IMG/VR virus record: IMGVR_UViG_3300032116_001438
Coordinates: 1-22,221 of that record
DNA: 22,221 nt
Source of the DNA: a virus
Direction: 5' to 3' (one strand)
Both the position numbers and the translations under genes were made by a program. Below are positions 14,566 to 20,935 of this stretch, piece by piece. Position 1 is the first letter of the stretch; the number at the start of each line of letters is the position of its first letter. The notes under the pieces are model-generated. The model was not told the origin of the DNA. It did no database searches and saw only the letters and a program-made list of their open reading frames with translations.

Positions 14566-15633
14566 TTAATTCAAGAAAGGATTGGGTGCTTGAAAAGAAA
14601 GATCAGGGCCTTTAAAAAATATTTCTGAAGCTTGATGATTTAATTGCATCCCAGCCCATTGAGGAAGACCTTTTTGATGCGAGACACAATGGGTTAATCT
14701 GTTAAAAAATTCATAAGAATTTATATTAGAATTAGCAGAAGACAACCAACGACTATTCTTGTAACGAAGTTTATAAGGTTTGTAAGCTTCTTGAATTTGT
14801 TCATCATTAAAATAAACATCAGCTAGTTCTTTAGAAATACTTAAACAAGTATCCCTGGCATTAAAAAACTCACGAAGTGAAGCATTGTTGTGTTTCATTC
14901 GTTCACAAGATTGGATGGCAGTAACTCGAAGATCATTGGAAAGTGTTTTATTAATCAATCGATTAAATGACTTTTGTCGAAGACCTTTATTACTAAAATA
15001 ACGTTGAGAAACTTGGTGAGTTGCCATCATCCCGTTACTACAAATCAAACGAAGAAGAAATGGTGAAACCGTGGTTTTATTCAAACCATAAACAAAACTA
15101 AAACCGCTATCCCACATATCTTTACTATCACCAAAGATGTCAATTTGATTGGACAGATCACGAAATGAACTTTCCATAGCTAAATTTTCCTCATTAAAAC
15201 GAAAATTGTGAAGTTTTACATTTTCACTCGCAATCTCTATGTAACCTTGTAATAGATTAAGTCCATGATTCATATTCAAAGGTGATTCTTCTTTAATTTC
15301 TTCTTTAAGAAATTTAGTAATAACTTTATTATCACCTTCTTGTTTTGTAATGCCGGTGATTATACGATCATTTTTAATATTAGACAAACAACGTTGAAGA
15401 GGAAGCCATTGTTTTTCATCATCATGGATTTCTCTCAAAAGATCATTTTTAACAGAAAAGAAATTAAGAAGATCATTTAAAGCAGAAGTACGAACTTGTT
15501 GGCCTTCGTAAAGAAAAACCCTACCAGACTTATTAATTTTAGACAATTGAACTGGTATTTTTCTGAATTGATCAATTTGATTTTTTACATCAGTGGATTG
15601 GTTTTGAAATTGTTCTAATAATATTGTGTTCAT
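14566..15633 (-). CDS. DUF932-family phage protein, 355 aa
   Basis: An N-terminal extension to 15723 overlaps the next gene; the ATG at 15633 (MNTILLEQFQ), 4 bases after its stop, is preferred. Residues 180-205 carry FVYGLNKTTVSPFLLRLICSNGMM split across the DUF932 hallmark (R-x-x-CSNGM), and the C-terminal half is helical (CLSISKELADVYF). DUF932 proteins (phage/plasmid-like TIGR03299 relatives) occur widely in phages and plasmids, often near replication or anti-restriction genes; their activity is not established. It is probably co-transcribed with the 92 aa gene upstream. Confidence 0.7.
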   Translation of the reverse strand: MNTILLEQFQNQSTDVKNQIDQFRKIPVQLSKINKSGRVFLYEGQQVRTSALNDLLNFFSVKNDLLREIHDDEKQWLPLQRCLSNIKNDRIITGITKQEGDNKVITKFLKEEIKEESPLNMNHGLNLLQGYIEIASENVKLHNFRFNEENLAMESSFRDLSNQIDIFGDSKDMWDSGFSFVYGLNKTTVSPFLLRLICSNGMMATHQVSQRYFSNKGLRQKSFNRLINKTLSNDLRVTAIQSCERMKHNNASLREFFNARDTCLSISKELADVYFNDEQIQEAYKPYKLRYKNSRWLSSANSNINSYEFFNRLTHCVSHQKGLPQWAGMQLNHQASEIFFKGPDLSFQAPNPFLN

Positions 15634-15637
15634 ATTA

Positions 15638-15916
15638 TTAAATCTCGGAAACTTTATTTTTAAGCTCTTCAATAGCTCTACCCAATGCAATCTCATTTCC
15701 CACACGACGATTAAAGTTATCACTCAAAGAACAAACAGCTTTTCCAAACACATTAACCTGTTTGTCTGGTGTAGTAATTTCAATAGTGGTGGATCCACCT
15801 TGTGCTAGTAATTCTTTAGAATAGCCACTTATAGTGGATTTAATATAGTACTCACGCGAATGTATTACACGAACTTTGTATCCTTTTTGGCGCAAATTTT
15901 TAATAGTATATTTCAT
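15638..15916 (-). CDS. Conserved small phage protein, 92 aa
   Basis: A beta-rich first half (YTIKNLRQKGYKVRVIHSRE), a GGSTTIEITTPDK segment, and a conserved-looking end: GKAVCSLSDNFNRRVGNEIALGRA. The A-x-CS-x-x-DNFNR-x-x-G-x-x-IA-x-GRA signature is seen in small hypothetical proteins of T4-like and other phages. No function known. It sits four bases upstream of the DUF932 gene start and probably leads that transcript. Confidence 0.6.
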   Translation of the reverse strand: MKYTIKNLRQKGYKVRVIHSREYYIKSTISGYSKELLAQGGSTTIEITTPDKQVNVFGKAVCSLSDNFNRRVGNEIALGRAIEELKNKVSEI

Positions 15917-15963
15917 GTTTAAAATTAAATTATAAATTCAAAATTTATTTTTTTCACTTTTTT

Positions 15964-15971
15964 TATAAATA
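15964..15971 (+). promoter_or_regulatory. T4-type late promoter octamer (TATAAATA)
   Basis: A perfect match to the T4 late consensus, 5 nt before the GTG at 15977, same geometry as at 2136. Confidence 0.65.
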
Positions 15972-15976
15972 ATTTT

Positions 15977-16150
15977 GTGAAGTTTGAAAAAATAATAAAA
16001 AAAATTTTATTGGAAGTAAGACAAAAAGAAGAAGATATAAAAGAACCTTGGATTATAGAGATTACTGAAAATTTAAATAAATCAAAAGAATACAATGTAC
16101 TTGGAAAATTAATAATTAAATTAGCTTCTTTGCGATCTAATTTAGATTAA
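15977..16150 (+). CDS. 57 aa late protein, GTG start
   Basis: A short frame starting with GTG directly behind a perfect late octamer. Its N-terminus, MKFEKIIKKILLE, fits the capsid-targeting pattern with a cut after L-L-E (residue 13), and the rest is helical and charged (EEDIKEPWIIEIT, LGKLIIKLASLRSNLD). The promoter, the N-terminal pattern and the stop lying four bases into the convergent gene end together support it despite its size. Function unknown; probably packaged. Confidence 0.55.
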   Translation: MKFEKIIKKILLEVRQKEEDIKEPWIIEITENLNKSKEYNVLGKLIIKLASLRSNLD

Positions 16151-16782
16151 AATGTAGACATACTATTAATAATATTATTAATTTCTTGTTCAATTTCTAT
16201 TTGATTATAAATCTCTCCAATTGTAGGTCCTACTATATGTGGTACTGGAGGATAAACATCAGGATAATAAGAAGGACCCACTACAACAGCTTTTTTTACT
16301 GGAATAGGTGTAGAAGAAGATTTATTTACCGCGATAGCTCTTTTTATAGGAATAGGTGTAGGGGAAGGTTTATTTACAGTAATGGTTCTTTTTGGCTGAA
16401 TCGGTCTTGAGGGGGGTTTTGACCTTACAACTTTTTTAGGTAGTGATATTTCATTTTGTGGTATTTTAAATGAATCAACTTGAGTTTTTAAAAAATTAAA
16501 AAGGTTGTTTACTACATCACCGACTAATATTTCTTTTTTGCTTATTTGTGTGTTGTTAGTTATTTTTTTAATAACCGGATAAGCTACTATACGTGTTTTT
16601 GGTTGAGGGTGCCAATCACTTTTACTCTCCTTATTGTATGTGTGTTCTCTTGCTTCTTTAAGATTTTTAGCTATTTCTTTTCTGTGGTTAGAGTATAGTT
16701 TCACCCCAGTTATTACAAGAATATGTAAAACCAATACTATACATATTGACTGTTTCCAAGAAATGCTTTTATCTTTAATCAT
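16147..16782 (-). CDS. Single-pass membrane protein with Pro-rich repeats, 211 aa
   Basis: One membrane helix at about residues 10-30 (ICIVLVLHILVITGVKLY) behind a short charged N-terminus gives N-in topology. The rest would face the periplasm. Residues about 126-169 hold three imperfect repeats of 16 residues built on TPIPIKRAIAVNKSS, then a Tyr/Pro-rich segment (SYYPDVYPPVP) and a short helix at the end. The layout recalls TonB-like or spanin-like envelope proteins, but no SHP motif or lipobox is present. It follows the LysM gene by four bases, so the two are probably one unit acting at the cell wall. Confidence 0.55.
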   Translation of the reverse strand: MIKDKSISWKQSICIVLVLHILVITGVKLYSNHRKEIAKNLKEAREHTYNKESKSDWHPQPKTRIVAYPVIKKITNNTQISKKEILVGDVVNNLFNFLKTQVDSFKIPQNEISLPKKVVRSKPPSRPIQPKRTITVNKPSPTPIPIKRAIAVNKSSSTPIPVKKAVVVGPSYYPDVYPPVPHIVGPTIGEIYNQIEIEQEINNIINSMSTF

Positions 16783-16786
16783 TTAA

Positions 16787-17344
16787 TTACATGAATTTCA
16801 ATTTTTGACCGATTGAAATTTTATTAATATCTTTAATATTATTAATTTTTAAGAGTTTATCAGTATTTAGTTTATATTTTTTAGAGATAGAATATATAGT
16901 ATCACCTTTTTTAATTGTGTATTCTTTTATTAATGAATTGCATCGCTTATCAGCTATTGGGTTAACAGTTTGTGGTGTGGTTTCTTTTGGTTTACCATCC
17001 ATGGGTACATTTTTATCTGCTACTGATATATTTTGTTTTGGTGAGTGTGGTGGTGTGGTTTCTTTTGGCTTACCGTCTATAGGTACATTTTTATCTGATA
17101 GCAGTGGATCTTGTTCGGTATGTTGTATGTTAGATGAAGTTTCGGGTGTAAGTTGATTTTTGTCTGGTGAGGCTGCATATCCAATTAAAGAAAGAATAAT
17201 TACATGGATGATTAAAACAACCCAAAATATTTTATTTTTAAAAAGAGAAATATTTAAAATATTGTCTATTTTTTGAGGGGTTTTGAGTGTACGAAACAGT
17301 TGATCTTCCTCTGGTGTTACGTCAATGTGATATTTGTTTTCCAT
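16787..17344 (-). CDS. Membrane-anchored LysM protein, 185 aa
   Basis: A cytoplasmic N-terminus of about 37 residues, one membrane helix at about 40-57 (IFWVVLIIHVIILSLIGYA), a linker with two direct repeats (DKNVPIDGKPKETTP at 84-98 and DKNVPMDGKPKETTP at 110-124), and a C-terminal LysM domain at 141-185 (EYTIKKGDTIYSISKKY, LLKINNI, ISIGQKLKF). LysM binds the glycan backbone of peptidoglycan, so the protein likely ties the inner membrane to the wall. No catalytic domain is present. A role in lysis timing or superinfection exclusion is possible but not shown. Confidence 0.75.
   Translation of the reverse strand: MENKYHIDVTPEEDQLFRTLKTPQKIDNILNISLFKNKIFWVVLIIHVIILSLIGYAASPDKNQLTPETSSNIQHTEQDPLLSDKNVPIDGKPKETTPPHSPKQNISVADKNVPMDGKPKETTPQTVNPIADKRCNSLIKEYTIKKGDTIYSISKKYKLNTDKLLKINNIKDINKISIGQKLKFM
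16974..17097 (+). repeat. Tandem direct repeat inside the LysM gene
   Basis: Two 46-bp near-identical copies at 16974-17019 and 17052-17097, period 78 bp. They encode the DKNVP(I/M)DGKPKETTP linker repeats and differ mainly at third codon positions, suggesting an older duplication kept at protein level. Confidence 0.7.
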
Positions 17345-17401
17345 ATTTATAATGATGTATTATTTTTTAATAAATGTCAACAAAAAAAAATAATATGAAA
17401 A

Positions 17402-17861
17402 TGGTGGAGGCGAGGGGAGTTGAACCCCTGTCTTTATAATTTACATTAAAAGGTCTTCACATGCTTGAGTACATTTAACATTTCAGCTACCCTACGGTAA
17501 CGGAGACAACAGGTTGTTTGGCTGCACTAACCGAGTTTTATGTCTACCTATATGCGTGATTAAAGACCGCATATCGCCTATGACTAATTTTACCACACTA
17601 GTCACCTCGTGCACGAACCTCTATTGTTCAAAGTAGATTTAGAGGATCCTCTACTAGGCTCTTAGGCTGCGAGTAAACACTCGTCTTCTTCAACACCGGC
17701 GAGAAACTCGTCAGCATTGTTGAAGATGTATTCAGCTTCAGCTAGGAGATCAGACATATCATCGTCTGCATTTAGTTTTTGATCTGCTTTTTACGTGGCC
17801 AACAGATCAACCACGGCATGCGTTTTTAATTCCGACTATAAATCGAAACCAGTACGCCCCC
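17402..17861 (-). ncRNA. ssrA: tmRNA (one-piece)
   Basis: The 5' end GGGGGCG (17861-17855) pairs with 3' CGCCTCC, keeping the G3-U70 pair needed for alanine charging, and is followed by A and an encoded CCA at 17402-17404. The T arm GGGTTCAACTCCC and the 5' TGGTTTCGA element are canonical. The first pseudoknot (GCATGCCG, TTGGCCACG, GTAAAAAGC) closely follows the E. coli layout. 11 nt after it comes a GCA resume codon at 17769, the same distance as in E. coli. The tag frame runs 35 sense codons to TAA at 17662, far longer than the usual 8-15, ending LLAA. tmRNA with SmpB rescues stalled ribosomes and marks the products for proteolysis. Confidence 0.93.
17662..17769 (-). other. tmRNA tag-peptide frame, 35 codons
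   Basis: Begins at GCA: A-D-D-D-M-S-D-L-L-A and ends E-C-L-L-A-A before TAA. It is rich in Asp/Glu and Ala, with no internal stop. The final LAA fits ClpXP recognition of tmRNA tags; the long acidic front part is not part of the usual degron. Confidence 0.8.
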
Positions 17862-18015
17862 AAATTTCAAAGATCGTTACCACTGATTTACATTGTGGGC
17901 TCAATGGTCAAGCCTCTGTAATGTTTCTACCTCTGGTAGAGACGAAAGTGAGACGTTTAAATGTAACGTCTTAGGATCAATTTCATGTTTAATCCTATTA
18001 AAATATAATAAAGTA
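17862..18015 (-). other. Hairpin-rich tmRNA leader, no gene
   Basis: No credible frame. It holds AGACGTT/AACGTCT around a 7-nt loop (17951-17971), a 9-bp stem with a TCT loop centred on TCTACC/GGTAGA (17923-17943, one G-T pair on the plus strand), and nested stems TTACA/TGTAA and GGCTT/GAGCC between about 17887 and 17920. It would be the 5' leader of the tmRNA precursor, or a separate small RNA. Confidence 0.4.
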
Positions 18016-18579
18016 TTATTGATTAATAGCAACACCAACTTCTTGAGGAGTATTGGTTTGTTGTGAAAAATCAGCAGTGACTACTTTGGAATCTAAATCT
18101 GATGTATCAGAATAAGAAGTATCGCCGTATTGATTATCAGTATTAGGAGAAAAATCAACATCAGGAAGAGGATTTGCTTCTTCTTTTTTAGCTAAAAGAG
18201 TTTCAAGATCAGTAACAGATTTGCCGTGATCTTTTAAAATACCAACAAGATCGTCTCTTTCTGCTTTAAGTTTTTGGTAATTTTCAGATCCGGGTTCTGC
18301 TTTAAGAAGAGCTGCTGTAACCTTATTATAACGCCGAGCAAATTTTTTATTGATATATTTGCTTTCCAAAATTTGCTGATAGGCTTCTTCTAGTTTTTTT
18401 TCATCATTCTTTTTAGAAGAGTTATTTTCTTTTTTACTTTTAGCTTTTTTAATAGCAAGGTCTTTGGCTTTTAAATAATCTTGTGAATCAATCTTACCGT
18501 CACCAGTTAAATCTTTCTTTTTGCCTTCATTAATTTGGAGATAAGCTTGTTCTAACAATAATTGATCTTGAGACTTCAT
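18016..18579 (-). CDS. Late protein with EF-hand/dockerin-like loop, 187 aa
   Basis: The N-terminus, MKSQDQLLLEQAYLQINEGK, carries an I-N-E|G site (E18). Right behind it residues 23-34 form a calcium-loop pattern, DLTGDGKIDSQD (ligands D23, T25, D27, K29 backbone, D31, D34), as in EF-hand and dockerin modules. A second targeting-like segment LEEAYQQILESK appears at 63-74. Then come Lys-rich helices and an acidic Asp/Ser tail (YSDTSDLDSKVV). Small phage proteins with a DLTGDGKVD-type loop are common in T4-like marine phages; the partner is unknown. A late octamer lies 6 nt before the ATG. Probably virion-associated. Confidence 0.6.
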   Translation of the reverse strand: MKSQDQLLLEQAYLQINEGKKKDLTGDGKIDSQDYLKAKDLAIKKAKSKKENNSSKKNDEKKLEEAYQQILESKYINKKFARRYNKVTAALLKAEPGSENYQKLKAERDDLVGILKDHGKSVTDLETLLAKKEEANPLPDVDFSPNTDNQYGDTSYSDTSDLDSKVVTADFSQQTNTPQEVGVAINQ

Positions 18580-18585
18580 ATAACT

Positions 18586-18593
18586 TATTTATG
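18586..18593 (-). promoter_or_regulatory. T4-type late promoter octamer (CATAAATA)
   Basis: Minus-strand CATAAATA ends 6 nt before the ATG at 18579. Confidence 0.6.
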
Positions 18594-18635
18594 ACAATTA
18601 ATGTTAAATTTTAAAGATTAACCCAAATTTTTTGT

Positions 18636-19013
18636 TTAACCTTCACATACTTGTTCTTTAAAATTGTCCATCATTTCACAACATTTTTTGAATTCTTCAT
18701 AGTTCCAAATACGACATTCTGTGATACCAGAAATATGATTTTTTTCATACCAATTATGGAAATATTTTTCTTTTTGTTTAATGTTGTCCATTATATTTTT
18801 TTCCAATTTTAAAGCTTCATTTTTATTTGACATCCAACGAGTTTTCATAACTTTAATGTCAGAAAAATATTTTTTAATGGGATGTGGTTCATCTGGACCA
18901 TTATAAGTTAAACGATCCATAGCATCAGAAGAACTAGTAATACCGATTTTATAAACTACTCGTGGTGTCGTGTCGGTTCGTTTAAGTTTTGCAATATAAA
19001 CTTTATAACGCAT
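18636..19013 (-). CDS. T5orf172/GIY-YIG-like protein, 125 aa
   Basis: An extension to 19064 overlaps the neighbour; the ATG at 19013, one base after that gene's stop, is preferred (MRYKVYIAKLKRTD). The core YKVYIAKL, then VYKIGITSSSDAMDRL, followed by a Glu/Asn block (SNKNEALKLEKNIM), matches T5orf172-type members of the GIY-YIG fold: Y-[IV]..., K-IG-[IVT]-[ST]-x-[DN], R and a downstream E. The nuclease activity is plausible but unproven. It has no added DNA-binding domain. Co-transcribed with the Cys-rich gene upstream. Confidence 0.55.
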   Translation of the reverse strand: MRYKVYIAKLKRTDTTPRVVYKIGITSSSDAMDRLTYNGPDEPHPIKKYFSDIKVMKTRWMSNKNEALKLEKNIMDNIKQKEKYFHNWYEKNHISGITECRIWNYEEFKKCCEMMDNFKEQVCEG

Positions 19014-19014
19014 T

Positions 19015-19488
19015 TTAAACGTAGTGTTTGGTTTTTTTGTTGGAAAATTGTTTATTATTAGCAAGACAGAAGGTATTGAGATGGCATTTATCGCAGGTTC
19101 TGTTGTTATTCAAAAATATATCAGGACGCCAACATGCTCCTTTGGTGTGTTCTGGGTGATTTGAAAGAAGTAAACTAACGTGAGGTTTATTCTGAAAAAT
19201 TGGAATATCGTAAACCTCATTGACTTTTTCTATGATATTTTTTTTACGAGGTTTCTTAGTAGGTTTTTGTGGCTTAGGTCCTTTTTGAATTGATTTAGCT
19301 TTACGACTCACGAAGGTTTCAAGAAGATTTTCTAGACTACCATGCCTTTCAATTTTATTTTTAAGCATGGGTCCAAATGCCATAACCTTCTCTCCGGTGA
19401 CCGTACAAGTCAAATAAGGGTGTGACGTCAATTTACCCGACAATTTATATTGTTTAACTTCTTTTTGAATTTGTTCTTGTGTCATCAT
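19015..19488 (-). CDS. CWRPDI-motif Cys protein, 157 aa
   Basis: The N-terminal part (YLTCTVTGEKVMAFGPML, then KIERHGSLENLLETF) precedes a very basic Pro/Lys linker (KGPKPQKPTKKPRKK) and a C-terminal module ACWRPDIFLNNNRTC, DKC, FC. This module is shared with the 90 aa protein at 11581: CWRPDI-[YF]-L, then C-x2-C and a further Cys after x-N-x-x. The N-terminal CTVTGEKVMAFGP block may also bind metal or nucleic acid. Function unknown; the basic linker favours DNA or RNA contact. Confidence 0.6.
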   Translation of the reverse strand: MMTQEQIQKEVKQYKLSGKLTSHPYLTCTVTGEKVMAFGPMLKNKIERHGSLENLLETFVSRKAKSIQKGPKPQKPTKKPRKKNIIEKVNEVYDIPIFQNKPHVSLLLSNHPEHTKGACWRPDIFLNNNRTCDKCHLNTFCLANNKQFSNKKTKHYV

Positions 19489-19538
19489 CCTCTAATACTA
19501 GAGTTTTTTTTCAAGAATATCAACCCTAAAAATAATTA

Positions 19539-19814
19539 TTATCCTGCAATTCCACCAACAGTACGGAGAAAGTCTCCTACTGCTTCTTGGACATCTTCAA
19601 AATTATCCCAAAAAGCTTCACCGTCTTGATGTTCACCTTCTTTAATCCAATTCTTGAATGCCATAACCATTTCATCCTTTACTGGGTGTGAAAGTGTGTC
19701 GAAATCGTGAGTTTGAGAAGATGTTTGTTCTTCTCTCATTTTTTGTTGGTTCCACTGATCAAGACTTTCATCTTCAGCTATGTAATTATTTACAATACTA
19801 TCAAATTTGTTCAT
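19539..19814 (-). CDS. Late protein with IAE cleavage site, 91 aa
   Basis: The N-terminus, MNKFDSIVNNYIAE, ends in I-A-E, the same tripeptide that T4 IPIII is cut after. The rest is acidic and helical (HPVKDEMVMAFKNWIKEGE, EAFWDNFEDVQEAVGDF). A minus-strand octamer AATAAATA ends 6 nt before the ATG. Likely a small internal or head protein; function unknown. Confidence 0.6.
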   Translation of the reverse strand: MNKFDSIVNNYIAEDESLDQWNQQKMREEQTSSQTHDFDTLSHPVKDEMVMAFKNWIKEGEHQDGEAFWDNFEDVQEAVGDFLRTVGGIAG

Positions 19815-19820
19815 ATTTTA

Positions 19821-19828
19821 TATTTATT
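19821..19828 (-). promoter_or_regulatory. Late promoter octamer (AATAAATA)
   Basis: Minus-strand AATAAATA with a 6-nt gap to the ATG at 19814; it overlaps the stop codon of the 59 aa gene. Confidence 0.5.
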
Positions 19829-20006
19829 AATTTGCCTCAGCATATTTTTTAAAAAGTTCCGCAATATCATCAAAATCCTTTTGAGTGACCGCGATGTGAA
19901 AAATATTAATTTTATGTACAAGAGTTCGCTGCATAAAACAATCATATCCTAATACCCAATCATCAATATGTGTTCCATAACGTTTTTCAAATTCTTCTTT
20001 AGTCAT
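19827..20006 (-). CDS. Small conserved-looking protein, 59 aa
   Basis: ATG at 20006, stop at 19827. It opens MTKEEFEKRYGTHIDD and has a central YDCFMQRTLVHKINIFHIA followed by DFDDIAELFKKYAE. The well-formed helix/strand pattern and the fit between neighbours support coding. I do not know a function; a small phage hypothetical with a similar QRTLVH-x-I-N-IFH core may exist in T4-like genomes. Confidence 0.5.
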   Translation of the reverse strand: MTKEEFEKRYGTHIDDWVLGYDCFMQRTLVHKINIFHIAVTQKDFDDIAELFKKYAEAN

Positions 20007-20028
20007 AAGAAATTATTTAACCTAAAAT

Positions 20029-20241
20029 TTAAAAATTAGAAAGAATTTTTTGTAGGCTGTTTGATAGATACCTCGCAGAGGAAATACTCAAAATTTCCTC
20101 TGAACATACAGACCCCACATAAAAATTAAGAGTTATTGTAGGTTCTAGATAATCTGGTTTATTTTTTACAGGGGTTGGTGTTTTGGTTTGCTGTGCAATT
20201 ACTTTTTGACAAATCTTACCGTGTGTGATTTTATTTTCCAT
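20029..20241 (-). CDS. Hypothetical protein, 70 aa
   Basis: Contains a Gln/Thr/Pro-rich stretch (IAQQTKTPTPVKNKP) and a hydrophobic Ser-rich end (EEILSISSARYLSNSLQKIL). Not recognised. ATG at 20241; it fills the gap upstream of the 59 aa gene with the same orientation. Confidence 0.4.
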   Translation of the reverse strand: MENKITHGKICQKVIAQQTKTPTPVKNKPDYLEPTITLNFYVGSVCSEEILSISSARYLSNSLQKILSNF

Positions 20242-20286
20242 GGTCTTTTTTATACAGTATTACAAAAAAATAATCAACCTAAAAAT

Positions 20287-20294
20287 GATAAATA
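20287..20294 (+). promoter_or_regulatory. Late promoter octamer (GATAAATA)
   Basis: GATAAATA with a 6-nt gap to the ATG of the Ig-like protein gene. Confidence 0.5.
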
Positions 20295-20300
20295 TAATAT

Positions 20301-20669
20301 ATGGCAAATATTGTAATTACAACACAACCACAATCTATAACAGTAGTACCTGGTAAAGATACTACTTTTACTGTAGTGGGTTCAGCAGATTTTAATGCTA
20401 CTTACGGATATCAGTGGAAATTAGGAGGTACACCTATTGCAGGAGCTACTTCCAATTCTTATTTTATAGATCCTTTAATGACAAATAATGGTAATGTGTT
20501 TTCCGTTTCTGTTTCTGCTCTCTCAGCTGGAGTATCATTAGCCTCAGTTAATTCTAATAATGCCACTTTAACTGTTCAAGAAGACATACCCCCATTTAAT
20601 GTATTTGACAAGGGAAAAGAAACAGGACGTGAACGTCACCGTAGACTTAGACTTTTGGGTTATATCTAA
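20301..20669 (+). CDS. Ig-like virion protein, 122 aa
   Basis: Residues about 5-95 form an Ig-like beta-sandwich of the kind found in phage capsid decoration proteins and tails: TTQPQSITVVPG, YQWKLGGTPIAGATSNSY (Trp in the core), GNVFSVSVSA and ATLTV. A basic C-terminal end, GRERHRRLRLLGYI, is typical of T4-like phage virion proteins. Such domains bind weakly to cell-surface or mucus carbohydrates. Expression behind a late octamer fits a structural role. The stop overlaps the convergent PQ-loop gene by 4 bases. Confidence 0.75.
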   Translation: MANIVITTQPQSITVVPGKDTTFTVVGSADFNATYGYQWKLGGTPIAGATSNSYFIDPLMTNNGNVFSVSVSALSAGVSLASVNSNNATLTVQEDIPPFNVFDKGKETGRERHRRLRLLGYI

Positions 20670-20935
20670 TTCTTATATTTGTAATAAATGACCAAAAGAA
20701 AAATGGTCATAACTAGTCCTATGGTATAATTTAAAATTAACCAAAGAACAAAAGATTGAGACATCGCAAGATAAAACAATCCTGAAACATACCCAATCAT
20801 TGGCATTATTACAAAAAGTAAAGAAAGATCTTTAGAAGATTTAGTTTTAAAGATCTTAAAAATTTGTGGTATATAACAAGTCACAAAACATCCTGCCATT
20901 ACTATTCCAAAAAATTCTTTTAAAAAATTAAGCAT
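20666..20935 (-). CDS. PQ-loop/SemiSWEET-like transporter, 89 aa
   Basis: The ATG at 20935 is chosen over a TTG six bases upstream; the product has 89 aa. Three membrane helices at about 5-22, 38-56 and 62-84 make a single triple-helix bundle. Helix 1 ends with YIPQIFKIFKTKSSKDLSL, the PQ motif (P23-Q24) with the usual K-T/S-x-S-K linker; helix 3 contains N69. Bacterial SemiSWEETs of this size act as homodimers that move sugars; other PQ-loop proteins move amino acids. It overlaps the 51 aa gene upstream by 8 bases. Confidence 0.75.
   Translation of the reverse strand: MLNFLKEFFGIVMAGCFVTCYIPQIFKIFKTKSSKDLSLLFVIMPMIGYVSGLFYLAMSQSFVLWLILNYTIGLVMTIFLLVIYYKYKN

Noticed and set aside
15634-15723. 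N-terminal extension of the DUF932 protein
   Set aside because: Overlaps the 92 aa gene; the ATG at 15633 follows its stop by four bases.
16186-17156. Plus-strand frames of 74 and 79 aa
   Set aside because: Antisense to the Pro-rich and LysM genes; their apparent repeats are the mirror image of the real protein repeats.
19014-19064. N-terminal extension of the T5orf172-like protein
   Set aside because: Overlaps the upstream Cys-rich gene; the ATG at 19013 follows its stop by one base.
19707-19952. 81 aa plus-strand frame
   Set aside because: Antisense to two better supported small genes at 19539-20006.
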